Part shown: positions 1 through 6,628 of the stretch, piece after piece
Layout of the letters: each line of letters starts with the position of its first letter
Position numbering within the stretch: the first letter of the stretch is position 1
Assembly: GCA_944382705.1 (NCBI GenBank)
Contig: CALWNE010000037.1
Span: 1 to 21,335 of the forward strand
Source: an uncultured Allofournierella sp.
GTDB taxonomy: Bacteria; Bacillota; Clostridia; Oscillospirales; Ruminococcaceae
DNA length: 21,335 nt
Direction: 5' to 3'
Notes under the pieces: generated by a model
Databases searched by the model: none
Told to the model about the DNA's origin: nothing
The model's input: the letters and a program-made list of their open reading frames with translations, nothing else
Made by a program: the position numbers and the translations under genes

Positions 1-1
1 C

Positions 2-193
2 GATGGCGAAGCCTTTGTGGCCCAGCACCTGGAAATGGCTGCCGAAATGCTGGAAAGTGTGCGGCAGGAGAACAATCGCTTTGCGCAGCTGCCAAACCAG
101 GAGGAGCATCCGACGGGCAAAAACTGCCAGCTTACTGCGGGATTGGATGCAGATTTGGATGCAGACCTGCGGGAAGAACTGGAAGAAGGGTAA
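2..193 (+). CDS. C-terminal end of an unidentified protein (5' truncated)
   Basis: The open frame enters from the left edge and gives 63 residues before TAA at 191-193. It is strongly acidic and predicted helical: AQHLEMAAEMLESVRQENN near the start, then a tail rich in Asp, Glu and Leu (LDADLDADLREELEEG). The helical, heptad-like start would fit the C-terminus of a coiled-coil protein such as a DivIVA-type division protein, but there is no diagnostic motif and I do not assign a family. It is followed by a rho-independent terminator at 249-288, so its transcript ends before folD. A competing ATG-started frame at 3-233 has no such codon character. Confidence 0.55.
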   Translation, partial: DGEAFVAQHLEMAAEMLESVRQENNRFAQLPNQEEHPTGKNCQLTAGLDADLDADLREELEEG

Positions 194-248
194 GTTGCTT
201 TTAAAAGGACGGGAGAAAGCCGGCAGTTTTTGACTGAGGTACAAAAAT

Positions 249-288
249 GCCCCGCTACGCAAGGCGCAGACCGGCGGGGCTGCTTTTT
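249..288 (+). terminator. Rho-independent terminator
   Basis: Seven-base stem GCCCCGC (249-255) pairs with GCGGGGC (274-280); five T follow at 284-288. It closes the truncated gene at the left edge and separates it from folD. Confidence 0.8.
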
Positions 289-329
289 CGTTTCGGCTCA
301 TACCAAAACAATAAAGGAGAGAATGTTCC

Positions 330-1184
330 ATGGCACAGATTATCAGCGGCAAGGAACTGGCCGCAGCCATCAAAGAGCAGGTAAAACAACAGGCCCAGGC
401 CCTCACGCAGCAGGGTACCAAACCCTGCCTGGCAGTGGTGCTGGTAGGGGAGAATCCCGCCAGTGCCGTGTATGTGCGGGGTAAGGAAAAGGACTGCCAG
501 GAGTGCGGTATGGAAAGCCGCATCATCCGACTGGCAGAACAAACCACCCAAAGCCAGCTGCTGGAAGTGCTGGCCCAGCTGGCACAGGATGATGCAGTGC
601 ACGGCATTCTGGTGCAGCTGCCGCTGCCAGCGCACATTGAGGAGCAGGCAGTCATCGAGGCGATTCCGCCCCACAAGGATGTGGATGGATTTACCCCTGT
701 AAATGTGGGCCGTATGATGATTGGGCAGGAGTGCTTTTTGCCCTGCACGCCTGCGGGCTGCATCGAGATGCTGCGCAGCACCGGCATCGACCTTGCAGGA
801 AAGCGGGCGGTGGTGCTGGGCCGCAGCAACATTGTGGGCAAGCCAGCGGCCATGCTGCTGGTGCAGAACCATGCCACTGTAACCATCTGCCATTCCCGTA
901 CCCAGAACCTGAAGGAAATCTGCGCCCAGGCGGATGTGCTCATTGCAGCTATTGGCAAGCCCCGGTTTGTAACAGAGGATATGATTAAGCCGGGTGCAGT
1001 GGTAATTGATGTGGGCATCAACCGGGACGAAACCGGTGCTTTGTGCGGCGATGTGGATTTTGAGGCAGCTGTCAAAAAGGCCGCAGCCATTACCCCGGTA
1101 CCAGGGGGAGTGGGCCTTATGACCCGTGCCATGCTCATGGTAAACACCCTTGCTGCTGCCAAAAAGGCTGCTCAAAAGGCATAA
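330..1184 (+). CDS. folD: FolD, methylenetetrahydrofolate dehydrogenase / methenyltetrahydrofolate cyclohydrolase
   Basis: This cytosolic bifunctional enzyme oxidises 5,10-methylene-THF with NADP and hydrolyses the product to 10-formyl-THF, feeding purine synthesis and initiator-tRNA formylation. The 284-residue length is normal for the family. Residues 1-120 hold the catalytic domain: the YxxxK pair is Tyr48 and Lys52, the VQLPLP motif contains Gln96, and KDVDG contains Asp119. The Rossmann domain shows GRSNIVGKP at 164-172, and the C-terminal PGGVG is at 258-262. All family catalytic residues are present, so it should be active. The ATG is preceded by AAAGGAGAG at a suitable distance. It stands between a terminator at 249-288 and the rplU promoter at 1219-1247; I see no clear promoter of its own in the 40 bases before the start. 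Confidence 0.97.
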   Translation: MAQIISGKELAAAIKEQVKQQAQALTQQGTKPCLAVVLVGENPASAVYVRGKEKDCQECGMESRIIRLAEQTTQSQLLEVLAQLAQDDAVHGILVQLPLPAHIEEQAVIEAIPPHKDVDGFTPVNVGRMMIGQECFLPCTPAGCIEMLRSTGIDLAGKRAVVLGRSNIVGKPAAMLLVQNHATVTICHSRTQNLKEICAQADVLIAAIGKPRFVTEDMIKPGAVVIDVGINRDETGALCGDVDFEAAVKKAAAITPVPGGVGLMTRAMLMVNTLAAAKKAAQKA

Positions 1185-1194
1185 ATAGATAAAA

Positions 1195-1210
1195 TGGCTT
1201 TGCAAAGCCA
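1195..1210. repeat. Perfect 16-base palindrome upstream of the rplU promoter
   Basis: TGGCTTTGCAAAGCCA is self-complementary and starts 11 bases after the folD stop codon. It has A runs on both flanks rather than a T run downstream on the plus strand, so it is not a standard folD terminator. It lies eight bases upstream of the -35 box of the rplU promoter and could be a protein-binding site or a weak processing hairpin. Function unknown. Confidence 0.5.
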
Positions 1211-1218
1211 AAAAAGGC

Positions 1219-1247
1219 TTGCAATCTGCGGCGGGATATGGTATAGT
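1219..1247 (+). promoter_or_regulatory. Sigma-70/SigA-type promoter of rplU-rpmA
   Basis: TTGCAA (1219-1224), a 17-base spacer and TATAGT (1242-1247). Transcription would begin near 1254, leaving a leader of about 84 bases before rplU. Confidence 0.75.
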
Positions 1248-1253
1248 GATAGG

Positions 1254-1337
1254 GCCGCATGGTTCGGGCATCCAAGAGGTGTGCAAGATTCACCCGCCCA
1301 CTAGTCCAGCGAGACTTATTTAAGAGAGGCATATGCT
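1254..1337 (+). promoter_or_regulatory. 5' leader of rplU, candidate L21-type leader RNA
   Basis: About 84 untranslated bases lie between the predicted transcription start and the rplU ATG. Bacillota often have a structured RNA leader upstream of rplU (Rfam L21_leader). I can see short complementary pieces here (GGTG and CACC around 1278-1303) but cannot match the leader consensus by eye, so the identity is inferred from position only. Confidence 0.35.
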
Positions 1338-1649
1338 ATGTACGCAATCATCGTTACCGGTGGCAAGCAGTACCGGGTACAGGAAGGCGACGTTATCTTC
1401 GTAGAGAAGATGGACGCCGAGGAAGGCTCCAATGTTAACTTCAACTCCGTTCTGGCTGTTGGCGCCGAAGGCTCTGTAAAGGTTGGCACTCCCGTTGTTG
1501 AGGGCGCTACCGTTGAGGGCAAAGTCGTGAAGAACGGCAAGGGCAAAAAGCTGAACATCATCACTTATCGTCCCAAGAAGGGCAGCGCTCGCCGTATGGG
1601 CCATCGTCAGCCCTACACTAAGGTCGAAATCACTGCCATCAAGGGCTAA
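1338..1649 (+). CDS. rplU: 50S ribosomal protein L21
   Basis: L21 is a small RNA-binding protein of the large subunit. The 103-residue product begins MYAIIVTGGKQYRVQEGD, the standard L21 opening, carries the KVGTPVVEGA segment in the middle and ends with the conserved basic GHRQPYTKVEI motif. AGAGAGG before the ATG serves as ribosome-binding site. It is the first gene of a two-gene operon: only 20 bases separate it from rpmA. In most Bacillota the gene for the L27-processing protease Prp (YsxB) lies between rplU and rpmA; here there is no room for it. Codon use is noticeably optimised, as expected for a highly expressed gene. Confidence 0.98.
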   Translation: MYAIIVTGGKQYRVQEGDVIFVEKMDAEEGSNVNFNSVLAVGAEGSVKVGTPVVEGATVEGKVVKNGKGKKLNIITYRPKKGSARRMGHRQPYTKVEITAIKG

Positions 1650-1669
1650 TAACGGAGGTGTAAACTACT

Positions 1670-1921
1670 ATGGCACACAAAAAAGGCGTAGGTTCTACTA
1701 AGAACGGTCGTGACTCTGAGTCCAAGCGTCTGGGCGTTAAGCGCGCCGACGGTCAGTTCGTTCTGGCTGGCAACATCCTGGTTCGTCAGCGTGGCACTCA
1801 CATCCATCCCGGTGAGAATGTTGGCCGGGGCAGCGACGATACTCTGTTCGCTCTGGTGGATGGCCGCGTTAGCTTCGAGCGCGTTGGCCGTGACCGCAAG
1901 AAGGTCAGCGTAAAGCAGTAA
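1670..1921 (+). CDS. rpmA: 50S ribosomal protein L27, without N-terminal extension
   Basis: L27 sits at the peptidyl-transferase centre of the large subunit with its N-terminal tail reaching the tRNA acceptor ends. The 83-residue product starts MAHKKGVGSTKNGRDSESK, the mature form of L27, and continues through the conserved GNILVRQRGT and GRGSDDTLFA segments. In most Bacillota L27 is made with a short N-terminal extension that the protease Prp removes. This gene has no extension: the ATG follows CGGAGGTG at 1653-1660, and TAA at 1650-1652 stops the frame upstream. It is cotranscribed with rplU and closed by the terminator at 1930-1961. Confidence 0.98.
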   Translation: MAHKKGVGSTKNGRDSESKRLGVKRADGQFVLAGNILVRQRGTHIHPGENVGRGSDDTLFALVDGRVSFERVGRDRKKVSVKQ

Positions 1922-1929
1922 GATCTGAT

Positions 1930-1961
1930 AAAAAGCCAGGCCCATACCGGCCTGGCTTTTT
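1930..1961 (+). terminator. Rho-independent terminator after rpmA
   Basis: GCCAGGCC (1935-1942) pairs with GGCCTGGC (1949-1956) around a six-base loop, with A run before and five T after. It ends the rplU-rpmA transcript; obgE has no obvious promoter in the 50 bases that remain, so some readthrough is likely. Confidence 0.85.
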
Positions 1962-2012
1962 GCGTGTGCGAGGCAGGCTGACAAGGGCAGCCCCTCAAAG
2001 GAGAAAGCAACT

Positions 2013-3287
2013 ATGTCAATGTTTATAGATGTAGCAAAAATCACCATCAAGGCCGGCAAGGGCGGCGATGGTGCCGTAAGCTTCCATCGTGAAAAGTTTG
2101 TGGCAGCCGGTGGCCCCGATGGCGGCGACGGCGGCCGTGGCGGCAATGTGGTGTTTGTAGCCGACGACAATCTTTCCACCCTGATGGATTTCCGTTATAA
2201 GCGCAAGTACGCCGCACAGCCTGGCGAAAACGGCGGTGCTTCTCGCTGTACCGGCAAAAATGCGCCGGATCTGGTGATTAAAGTGCCCCGGGGCACCCTC
2301 ATCAAGGACACAAAAACAGGCTTGCTGATGGCCGATATCTCTGGCGATGAGCCGGTGGTGGTGGCCAAGGGTGGCCGTGGTGGCTGGGGCAACAGCCATT
2401 TTGCAACCCCCACCCGCCAGATTCCCAAATTTGCAAAGCCCGGTTTGCCTGGTCAGGAGTACGAAATCAGCCTGGAGCTGAAATTGATTGCAGATGTGGG
2501 CTTGATTGGTTTCCCCAATGTGGGCAAGTCCACCCTTATCAGCGTTATCAGTGCGGCCAAGCCCAAAATTGCAAACTACCACTTTACAACTCTTAGCCCG
2601 GTGCTGGGTGTGGTAAAGGTTGGCCCGGAGCAGAGCTTTGTGGCTGCGGATATTCCCGGTTTGATTGAGGGCGCCAGCGAGGGCATTGGCCTGGGCCACG
2701 ACTTTTTGCGTCATGTGGAACGCTGCCGTCTGCTGCTTCATGTGGTGGATGTTTCCGGCTGCGAAGGCCGTGACCCCGTGGAGGATTTTGAAAAAATCAA
2801 CAGTGAGCTGAAGAATTTCAGTCCCGAATTGGCTGGCCGCCCCCAAATTGTGCTGGGCAACAAGTGCGATATCGCCACGCCGGAACAGATTGAAACCTTC
2901 CGCAGCTATATCCAGGAGCAGGGTTTGGTGTTCCTGCCTATCTCGGCAGCCACCAACCAGGGCCTGAAAAACCTGCCCGGCATGGTGTGGGAGCGGCTTC
3001 AGGAGCTGCCTCCCATCCAGCGGTTTGAGCCGGACTTTGTGCCCCAGGCTGTGCCGGCGAACGATCGCAGCTATACCATCGAAAAAACCGCAGACCACGA
3101 GTTTATCATCGAGGCACCCTGGCTGGAGCGTATTCTGGCTGGCAGCGATGTGGACGACTACGAAAGCCTGCAATACTTCCAGCGGCAGCTGGATGAGAGC
3201 GGCATCCTCCGTGATCTGGTGGCCCAGGGCGTTGAGGAGGATGACACCATCAAGATCGGCGAATACGAGTTCGATTATATCTTCTAA
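2013..3287 (+). CDS. obgE: Obg family GTPase (ObgE/CgtA), ribosome assembly
   Basis: Obg is an essential GTPase that binds the 50S subunit late in assembly and links it to the stringent response. The 424-residue protein has the three family domains in order. The glycine-rich Obg fold (about 1-158) opens with MFIDVAKITIKAGKGGDG and shows GGDGGRGGNV at 37-46. The GTPase domain (about 159-330) has the P-loop GFPNVGKST at 166-174, DIPG at 213-216, NKCD at 283-286 and SA at 311-312. The C-terminal OCT domain ends in EYEFDYIF. Start ATG follows AAAGGAGAAAG. rplU-rpmA-obgE is a widely conserved order. mrnC begins 23 bases downstream, apparently in the same transcript. Confidence 0.98.
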   Translation: MSMFIDVAKITIKAGKGGDGAVSFHREKFVAAGGPDGGDGGRGGNVVFVADDNLSTLMDFRYKRKYAAQPGENGGASRCTGKNAPDLVIKVPRGTLIKDTKTGLLMADISGDEPVVVAKGGRGGWGNSHFATPTRQIPKFAKPGLPGQEYEISLELKLIADVGLIGFPNVGKSTLISVISAAKPKIANYHFTTLSPVLGVVKVGPEQSFVAADIPGLIEGASEGIGLGHDFLRHVERCRLLLHVVDVSGCEGRDPVEDFEKINSELKNFSPELAGRPQIVLGNKCDIATPEQIETFRSYIQEQGLVFLPISAATNQGLKNLPGMVWERLQELPPIQRFEPDFVPQAVPANDRSYTIEKTADHEFIIEAPWLERILAGSDVDDYESLQYFQRQLDESGILRDLVAQGVEEDDTIKIGEYEFDYIF

Positions 3288-3310
3288 AGCAAAGGGGAGA
3301 AAACAACCGT

Positions 3311-3745
3311 ATGTTGTTTGAAGCCAATCCGGAAATTGATATTCGGGAGCAATCGCCCCTGAACCTGGCCTTTGTGGGTGACGGTGTGTTTGAGCTGCTG
3401 GTTCGCCAGCGTCTGGTGGAACGCACCCGGCTGGCTCCCGGTAAGCTGCACGCAGCTTGCGTAAAATATGTATCGGCCAAAGGCCAGAATAAGGCGCTGG
3501 CGGTACTGGAAGGGGAACTGACCGAGGCAGAACAGGCAGTGTTGCGTCGGGGCAAGAATGCAAGCAAGGCATCCGTGGCAAAACACGCCACACCCCAGGA
3601 ATACAGAGCTTCCACCGGGTTTGAAGCATTGTTTGGCTGGTTGTTCCTCACCGGGCAAAACCAGCGCATTCAGGAATTGTTCGATCTTTTGTGGGAACGA
3701 TACGACCCCCTGGCAGAAGCTGCACCCCCTCAGCAGCAGACTTAA
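3311..3745 (+). CDS. mrnC: Mini-ribonuclease III (MrnC)
   Basis: Mini-III is a dimeric RNase III-like nuclease lacking the double-stranded-RNA-binding domain; in Bacillus it trims the ends of 23S rRNA. The 144-residue product has the family layout: NLAFVGDGVFELLVR near the start with the catalytic Asp24 (family form GDAVYE, here GDGVFE), RRGKNA at 79-84, a KHA motif at 91-93, and STGFEALFGWLFL with the second acidic residue Glu105. It follows obgE by 23 bases with AAGGGGAG as ribosome-binding site. In Bacillus mrnC usually lies next to cysS; here it is linked to obgE instead. It ends just before the shared terminator at 3755-3812. Confidence 0.92.
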   Translation: MLFEANPEIDIREQSPLNLAFVGDGVFELLVRQRLVERTRLAPGKLHAACVKYVSAKGQNKALAVLEGELTEAEQAVLRRGKNASKASVAKHATPQEYRASTGFEALFGWLFLTGQNQRIQELFDLLWERYDPLAEAAPPQQQT

Positions 3746-3754
3746 ATTGCACGC

Positions 3755-3812
3755 AAAAAAGGCTGAGACCGTAGCCAGGCCCTTGCAGGGGCCCCTGTGG
3801 TCTCAGCCTTTT
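3755..3812. terminator. Bidirectional terminator between mrnC and the converging small gene
   Basis: GGCTGAGACC (3761-3770) pairs with GGTCTCAGCC (3799-3808), flanked by six A on the left and four T on the right, with an inner GC-rich hairpin. It can end mrnC on the plus strand and the small gene at 3862-4050 on the minus strand. Confidence 0.85.
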
Positions 3813-3861
3813 CCCGCTGTTCAATGTTCAGCGGAGGCTAGTCAAATAGCGCAAGGTTTTT

Positions 3862-4050
3862 TTAGCCCTTGGCGTTTCTGGTTTTGCAGGCGCGGGTGCT
3901 CTCGGTGGCGTTTTCGGTACTGGAGGTAGCCTTGTTGCGGGCTGCGTTGGTGCTCTGGTTCTTGGTGGCGTTCTTGGTAGAAGACTTGGTGCTGTTCTTG
4001 ATGCTGCGGCTGGTGCAATTCTGCTGGTTGTTCTGGCGTTCCATAAACAT
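3862..4050 (-). CDS. Small Asn/Thr/Ser/Lys-rich protein, unknown function
   Basis: The product is about 62 residues (60 if the second ATG at 4044 is used), begins MFMERQNNQQNC and is built almost entirely from Asn, Thr, Ser, Lys, Ala and Gln. It contains short imperfect repeats such as KNSTKSSTKNATKNQST. It is basic, has no hydrophobic core or signal peptide, and is likely disordered. AAAGGAGA lies just upstream, four bases from the first ATG, ten from the second. The gene has a plausible weak promoter (4128-4157) and the bidirectional terminator at 3755-3812, which argues that it is real. The composition recalls small spore proteins of the gamma/SASP-like kind and other Asn-rich small proteins of Clostridia, but no family motif is visible. 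It is not a shadow: no gene lies opposite. Confidence 0.6.
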   Translation of the reverse strand: MFMERQNNQQNCTSRSIKNSTKSSTKNATKNQSTNAARNKATSSTENATESTRACKTRNAKG

Positions 4051-4127
4051 GGTTCTCCTTTCAGATTCACAAAACATACAGGCATCTCACCCAAGGTATC
4101 ACAACAGGTGGGCTGCCTTCGCTAGAT

Positions 4128-4157
4128 AGTTTATCCCGGTGTTAGCCGGTTATGCAA
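4128..4157 (-). promoter_or_regulatory. Possible promoter of the small Asn-rich gene
   Basis: On the minus strand TTGCAT (4152-4157), an 18-base spacer and TAAACT (4128-4133). The -10 box is only moderate; a sporulation sigma factor cannot be ruled out. Confidence 0.35.
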
Positions 4158-4176
4158 AGGCGGTGTAGCATTCCCA

Positions 4177-5532
4177 ATGAATTATTTTGAAGAACGAGAG
4201 CGGGCCCTGCTGGGCCAGCGATTTGATGCATATTATCAGGCCCCCCAAATCCAGGCTGCCCGGGGCGTAACGGTGAACGGGCTGCGGTGTACACCCCAGC
4301 AGTTTGCTCAGCTGGATACCCAGCTGGAACTGGAACCGTCTCCCTTTTGTTCCCAGGCTTTTGTTGTGCGCCAGCAGGAATTTAAGCCGGGGCGCCATCC
4401 CTACCACCATGGGGGAGCCTTTTATTCCCAGGAACCTTCTGCCAGTGCTCCGGCAGCACTTTTGCAGGTGGAACCTGGCATGAAGGTGCTGGATTTGTGT
4501 GCAGCTCCAGGCGGCAAAAGCAGCCAGCTGGCGGCGGCCCTTCAGGGGAAAGGCCTGCTGGTAAGCAACGAGTATATGCCTGCCCGGGCGGAGATTCTGC
4601 GTTCCAATCTGGAGCGGATGGGTGTGGCCAATGCACTGATTTTGAACGGAGATACCAAGGCCATTGGTGCTGCACTGCCCGGATTTTTTGACCGGGTTCT
4701 GGTGGATGCCCCCTGTTCTGGCGAAGGAATGTTCCGCAAGGAGCCCCAGGCAGTGACCCAGCACAATGAGGGCCTTGTGGAGCAGTGTGCCCAGCTGGGC
4801 AGAGAAATTTTGGAGCAGGCTGCCCAGTTGCTGGCTCCCGGTGGTTTGCTGATGTACTCCACCTGCACCTTTGCGCCCCAGGAGGACGAGGGCCAGGTAG
4901 GGGCCTTTTTGGCCCGCCATCCGGAGTTTTCGCTGGTGAGTCTGCCCCAAGAGCTGGGCAGCCCCGGAGAGGAGAATCGCTGCATGGGCAATCCATTCCC
5001 TGTGGAAAAAGTGCGGCGCATCTGGCCTTTCCAGGGAGGGGAAGGGCACTTTATGGCTCTGCTGCAAAAACAGCCGGATGCACCGGGCAAAACCAGCTAC
5101 AAAGAAGAAAAGCCTACCAAACCCTGTAAAGAGTGGCAGAGCTTTGCTGGGGAGTATTTCCCTCAACTGGCCCAGCTGCCTGTGATCAAGGCAGGGGAAC
5201 AGTGGCTGCTGATGCCCCAGGGCTTGCCCCAGCTGCCTGCAAAGCTGCGGGTAATGCGGGCGGGCGTAGCCTTAGGCACTGCCCAGAAAAACCGCTTTGT
5301 ACCGGCACATCACCTGTTTATGGCCTTTGGCAATCAGTGTGTTAATCAGGAAAATCTTACCCTCAGCGACCCCCGTACCGCAGCCTGGCTGCGGGGAGAG
5401 GAGATACCCGCTCAAACCGCTCAAAAGGGCTGGTGCAGCGTGCTGGTAGATGGGTTCCCTCTGGGAGCAGGTAAGGTAAGCGGCGGCGTTATTAAAAACC
5501 ATTACCCCAAAGCATTGCGTAATTTGAAATAA
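4177..5532 (+). CDS. rsmF: RsmF/RsmB/NOP2-family rRNA (cytosine-C5) methyltransferase
   Basis: A SAM-dependent RNA m5C methyltransferase of 451 residues. The Rossmann core (about 80-250) shows SAM motif I LDLCAAPGGKSS at 105-116, motif IV DAPCSGEGMFRK at 177-188 with Cys180, and motif VI YSTCTFAPQEDE with the nucleophilic Cys230. Both catalytic cysteines are present. The N-terminal 80 residues and the C-terminal 180 residues correspond to the substrate-recognition parts of the RsmF subgroup, including PUA-like RNA-binding domains (family knowledge; the tail ends with VSGGVIKNHYPKALRNLK). The symbol is a family-level name: the target base cannot be told from sequence. The ribosome-binding site is weak (AAGGCGG, 4157-4163, about 13 bases from the ATG) but no better in-frame start exists. 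It stands alone between the divergent small gene and the yebC promoter. Confidence 0.88.
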   Translation: MNYFEERERALLGQRFDAYYQAPQIQAARGVTVNGLRCTPQQFAQLDTQLELEPSPFCSQAFVVRQQEFKPGRHPYHHGGAFYSQEPSASAPAALLQVEPGMKVLDLCAAPGGKSSQLAAALQGKGLLVSNEYMPARAEILRSNLERMGVANALILNGDTKAIGAALPGFFDRVLVDAPCSGEGMFRKEPQAVTQHNEGLVEQCAQLGREILEQAAQLLAPGGLLMYSTCTFAPQEDEGQVGAFLARHPEFSLVSLPQELGSPGEENRCMGNPFPVEKVRRIWPFQGGEGHFMALLQKQPDAPGKTSYKEEKPTKPCKEWQSFAGEYFPQLAQLPVIKAGEQWLLMPQGLPQLPAKLRVMRAGVALGTAQKNRFVPAHHLFMAFGNQCVNQENLTLSDPRTAAWLRGEEIPAQTAQKGWCSVLVDGFPLGAGKVSGGVIKNHYPKALRNLK

Positions 5533-5550
5533 GCCAGATGCAGGCCACAC

Positions 5551-5579
5551 TTGCCCCAAACGGGGAATTGTGATAAAAT
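5551..5579 (+). promoter_or_regulatory. SigA-type promoter of yebC
   Basis: TTGCCC (5551-5556), 17-base spacer, TAAAAT (5574-5579). Leader of roughly 50 bases to the yebC start. Confidence 0.65.
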
Positions 5580-5637
5580 TAGTAGGTCAGTGCAAAGCGT
5601 TGAGGACTCTACTCAACTGAAATAGGAGGAAGTTTCC

Positions 5638-6375
5638 ATGTCTGGACATAGCAAATGGAACAACATCAAACGCAAGAAGGAAAAAACCGACGGCCAAAAG
5701 GCCAAGCTGTTTACCAAGGTAGGCCGTGAGATTGGTGTAGCTGTTCGTATGGGCGGTGCCGATCCTGCCAGCAACGGCAAGCTGCGTGATTTGATTGCCA
5801 AGGCAAAGAGCCTGAATGTACCCAACGATAACATTCAGCGCATCATCAAGCGGGCTGAAGGTGGCGAGAAGGAAAACTACGAAGCCATCACCTACGAAGG
5901 CTATGGCCCCTGCGGCATTGCCATGATGGTGGAAACCCTCACCGATAACCGCAACCGTACCGCTGCCAACCTGCGCCACTACTTCGATAAGTTTGGCGGC
6001 AACCTGGGCAACATGGGTTGTGTAGGCTTTTTGTTCACCCAGAAGGGCATCATTGTGCTGGACGGCGAAGGCCTGGAAGAAGAAAAGGTCATGGAGGACT
6101 GCTTTGATGCAGGTGCCGAAGACTTTGACATGGGCGATGAAGTGGTACAGGTGACCACCAGCCCGGAGGATTTCTCTGCTGTGCGTCAGGCTTTGGAAGA
6201 TAAGGGCTACACCTTTATTTCCGCCGAGGTGGAAATGGTACCCTCCACTACCTCTGCCATCACCGATGAGGACAACCAGAAGCTGATGACCCGCCTGCTG
6301 GATGCCCTGGAAGACGATGACGATGTGCAGAATGTATGGCACAACCTGGAAAATGAGGAAGACCTGGATCGCTGA
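5638..6375 (+). CDS. yebC: YebC/PmpR family protein (TACO1-like)
   Basis: A 245-residue cytosolic protein with the full YebC signature: N-terminal MSGHSKWNNIKRKKEK, then KAKLFTKVGREI, NDNIQRIIKRA and YEGYGPCGIAMM. The C-terminal half carries acidic stretches including LEDDDDVQNVWHN. Members were long annotated as transcription regulators; more recent work on bacterial YebC and mitochondrial TACO1 points to a role in translating proline-rich stretches. A strong site AATAGGAGG precedes the ATG by eight bases. In many bacteria it is linked to ruvC; here it is monocistronic with its own promoter and terminator. Confidence 0.97.
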   Translation: MSGHSKWNNIKRKKEKTDGQKAKLFTKVGREIGVAVRMGGADPASNGKLRDLIAKAKSLNVPNDNIQRIIKRAEGGEKENYEAITYEGYGPCGIAMMVETLTDNRNRTAANLRHYFDKFGGNLGNMGCVGFLFTQKGIIVLDGEGLEEEKVMEDCFDAGAEDFDMGDEVVQVTTSPEDFSAVRQALEDKGYTFISAEVEMVPSTTSAITDEDNQKLMTRLLDALEDDDDVQNVWHNLENEEDLDR

Positions 6376-6406
6376 TTGATTTACGGTTTCCTTTTGAATC
6401 TGCTCC

Positions 6407-6451
6407 AAAAAGCAGTGGCCCCATCCTTTGGGAGAAGGGCCACTGCTTTTT
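6407..6451 (+). terminator. Rho-independent terminator after yebC
   Basis: GCAGTGGCCC (6412-6421) pairs with GGGCCACTGC (6437-6446), with A run before and five T after; it could also work in reverse. Confidence 0.9.
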
Positions 6452-6563
6452 GTTTGTTCAGCCTTTGGGAATTGCTCAAAATCTGTATGTTCCAAAAGCA
6501 CAAGAGAAATCAAAAAGAATCGTTTGAAAAATTGTCCGGTTTCTTTCAATTCTGCATTGTTTC

Positions 6564-6591
6564 TTACACCGCAGAGCAGTTTTGATATAAT
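6564..6591 (+). promoter_or_regulatory. Extended -10 promoter of the four-helix membrane protein
   Basis: TTACAC (6564-6569), 16-base spacer, and TGATATAAT giving an extended -10 with TATAAT at 6586-6591. The start site would be near 6598, at the left arm of the inverted repeat at 6599-6614. Confidence 0.7.
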
Positions 6592-6598
6592 TGCAATA

Positions 6599-6614
6599 GT
6601 TAGATAAGACTAAC
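6599..6614. repeat. Inverted repeat at the transcription start of the four-helix membrane protein gene
   Basis: GTTAG (6599-6603) and CTAAC (6610-6614) around a six-base spacer, placed over the predicted start of transcription. The position is that of a repressor operator, but the arms are short. Confidence 0.4.
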
Positions 6615-6628
6615 ATTGGAGGAACGCA

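Noticed and set aside
255..1286. A 343-residue minus-strand frame opposite folD
   Set aside because: folD has all catalytic residues on the other strand; the antisense frame crosses the rplU promoter and a terminator.
2016..3629. A 537-residue minus-strand frame opposite obgE and mrnC
   Set aside because: It is antisense to two clearly identified genes, has no ribosome-binding site or promoter and no recognisable domain; it results from the codon bias of the plus-strand genes.
6376..6585. A 69-residue plus-strand frame just after yebC
   Set aside because: It reads through the yebC terminator, has no ribosome-binding site, and ends at the next promoter.
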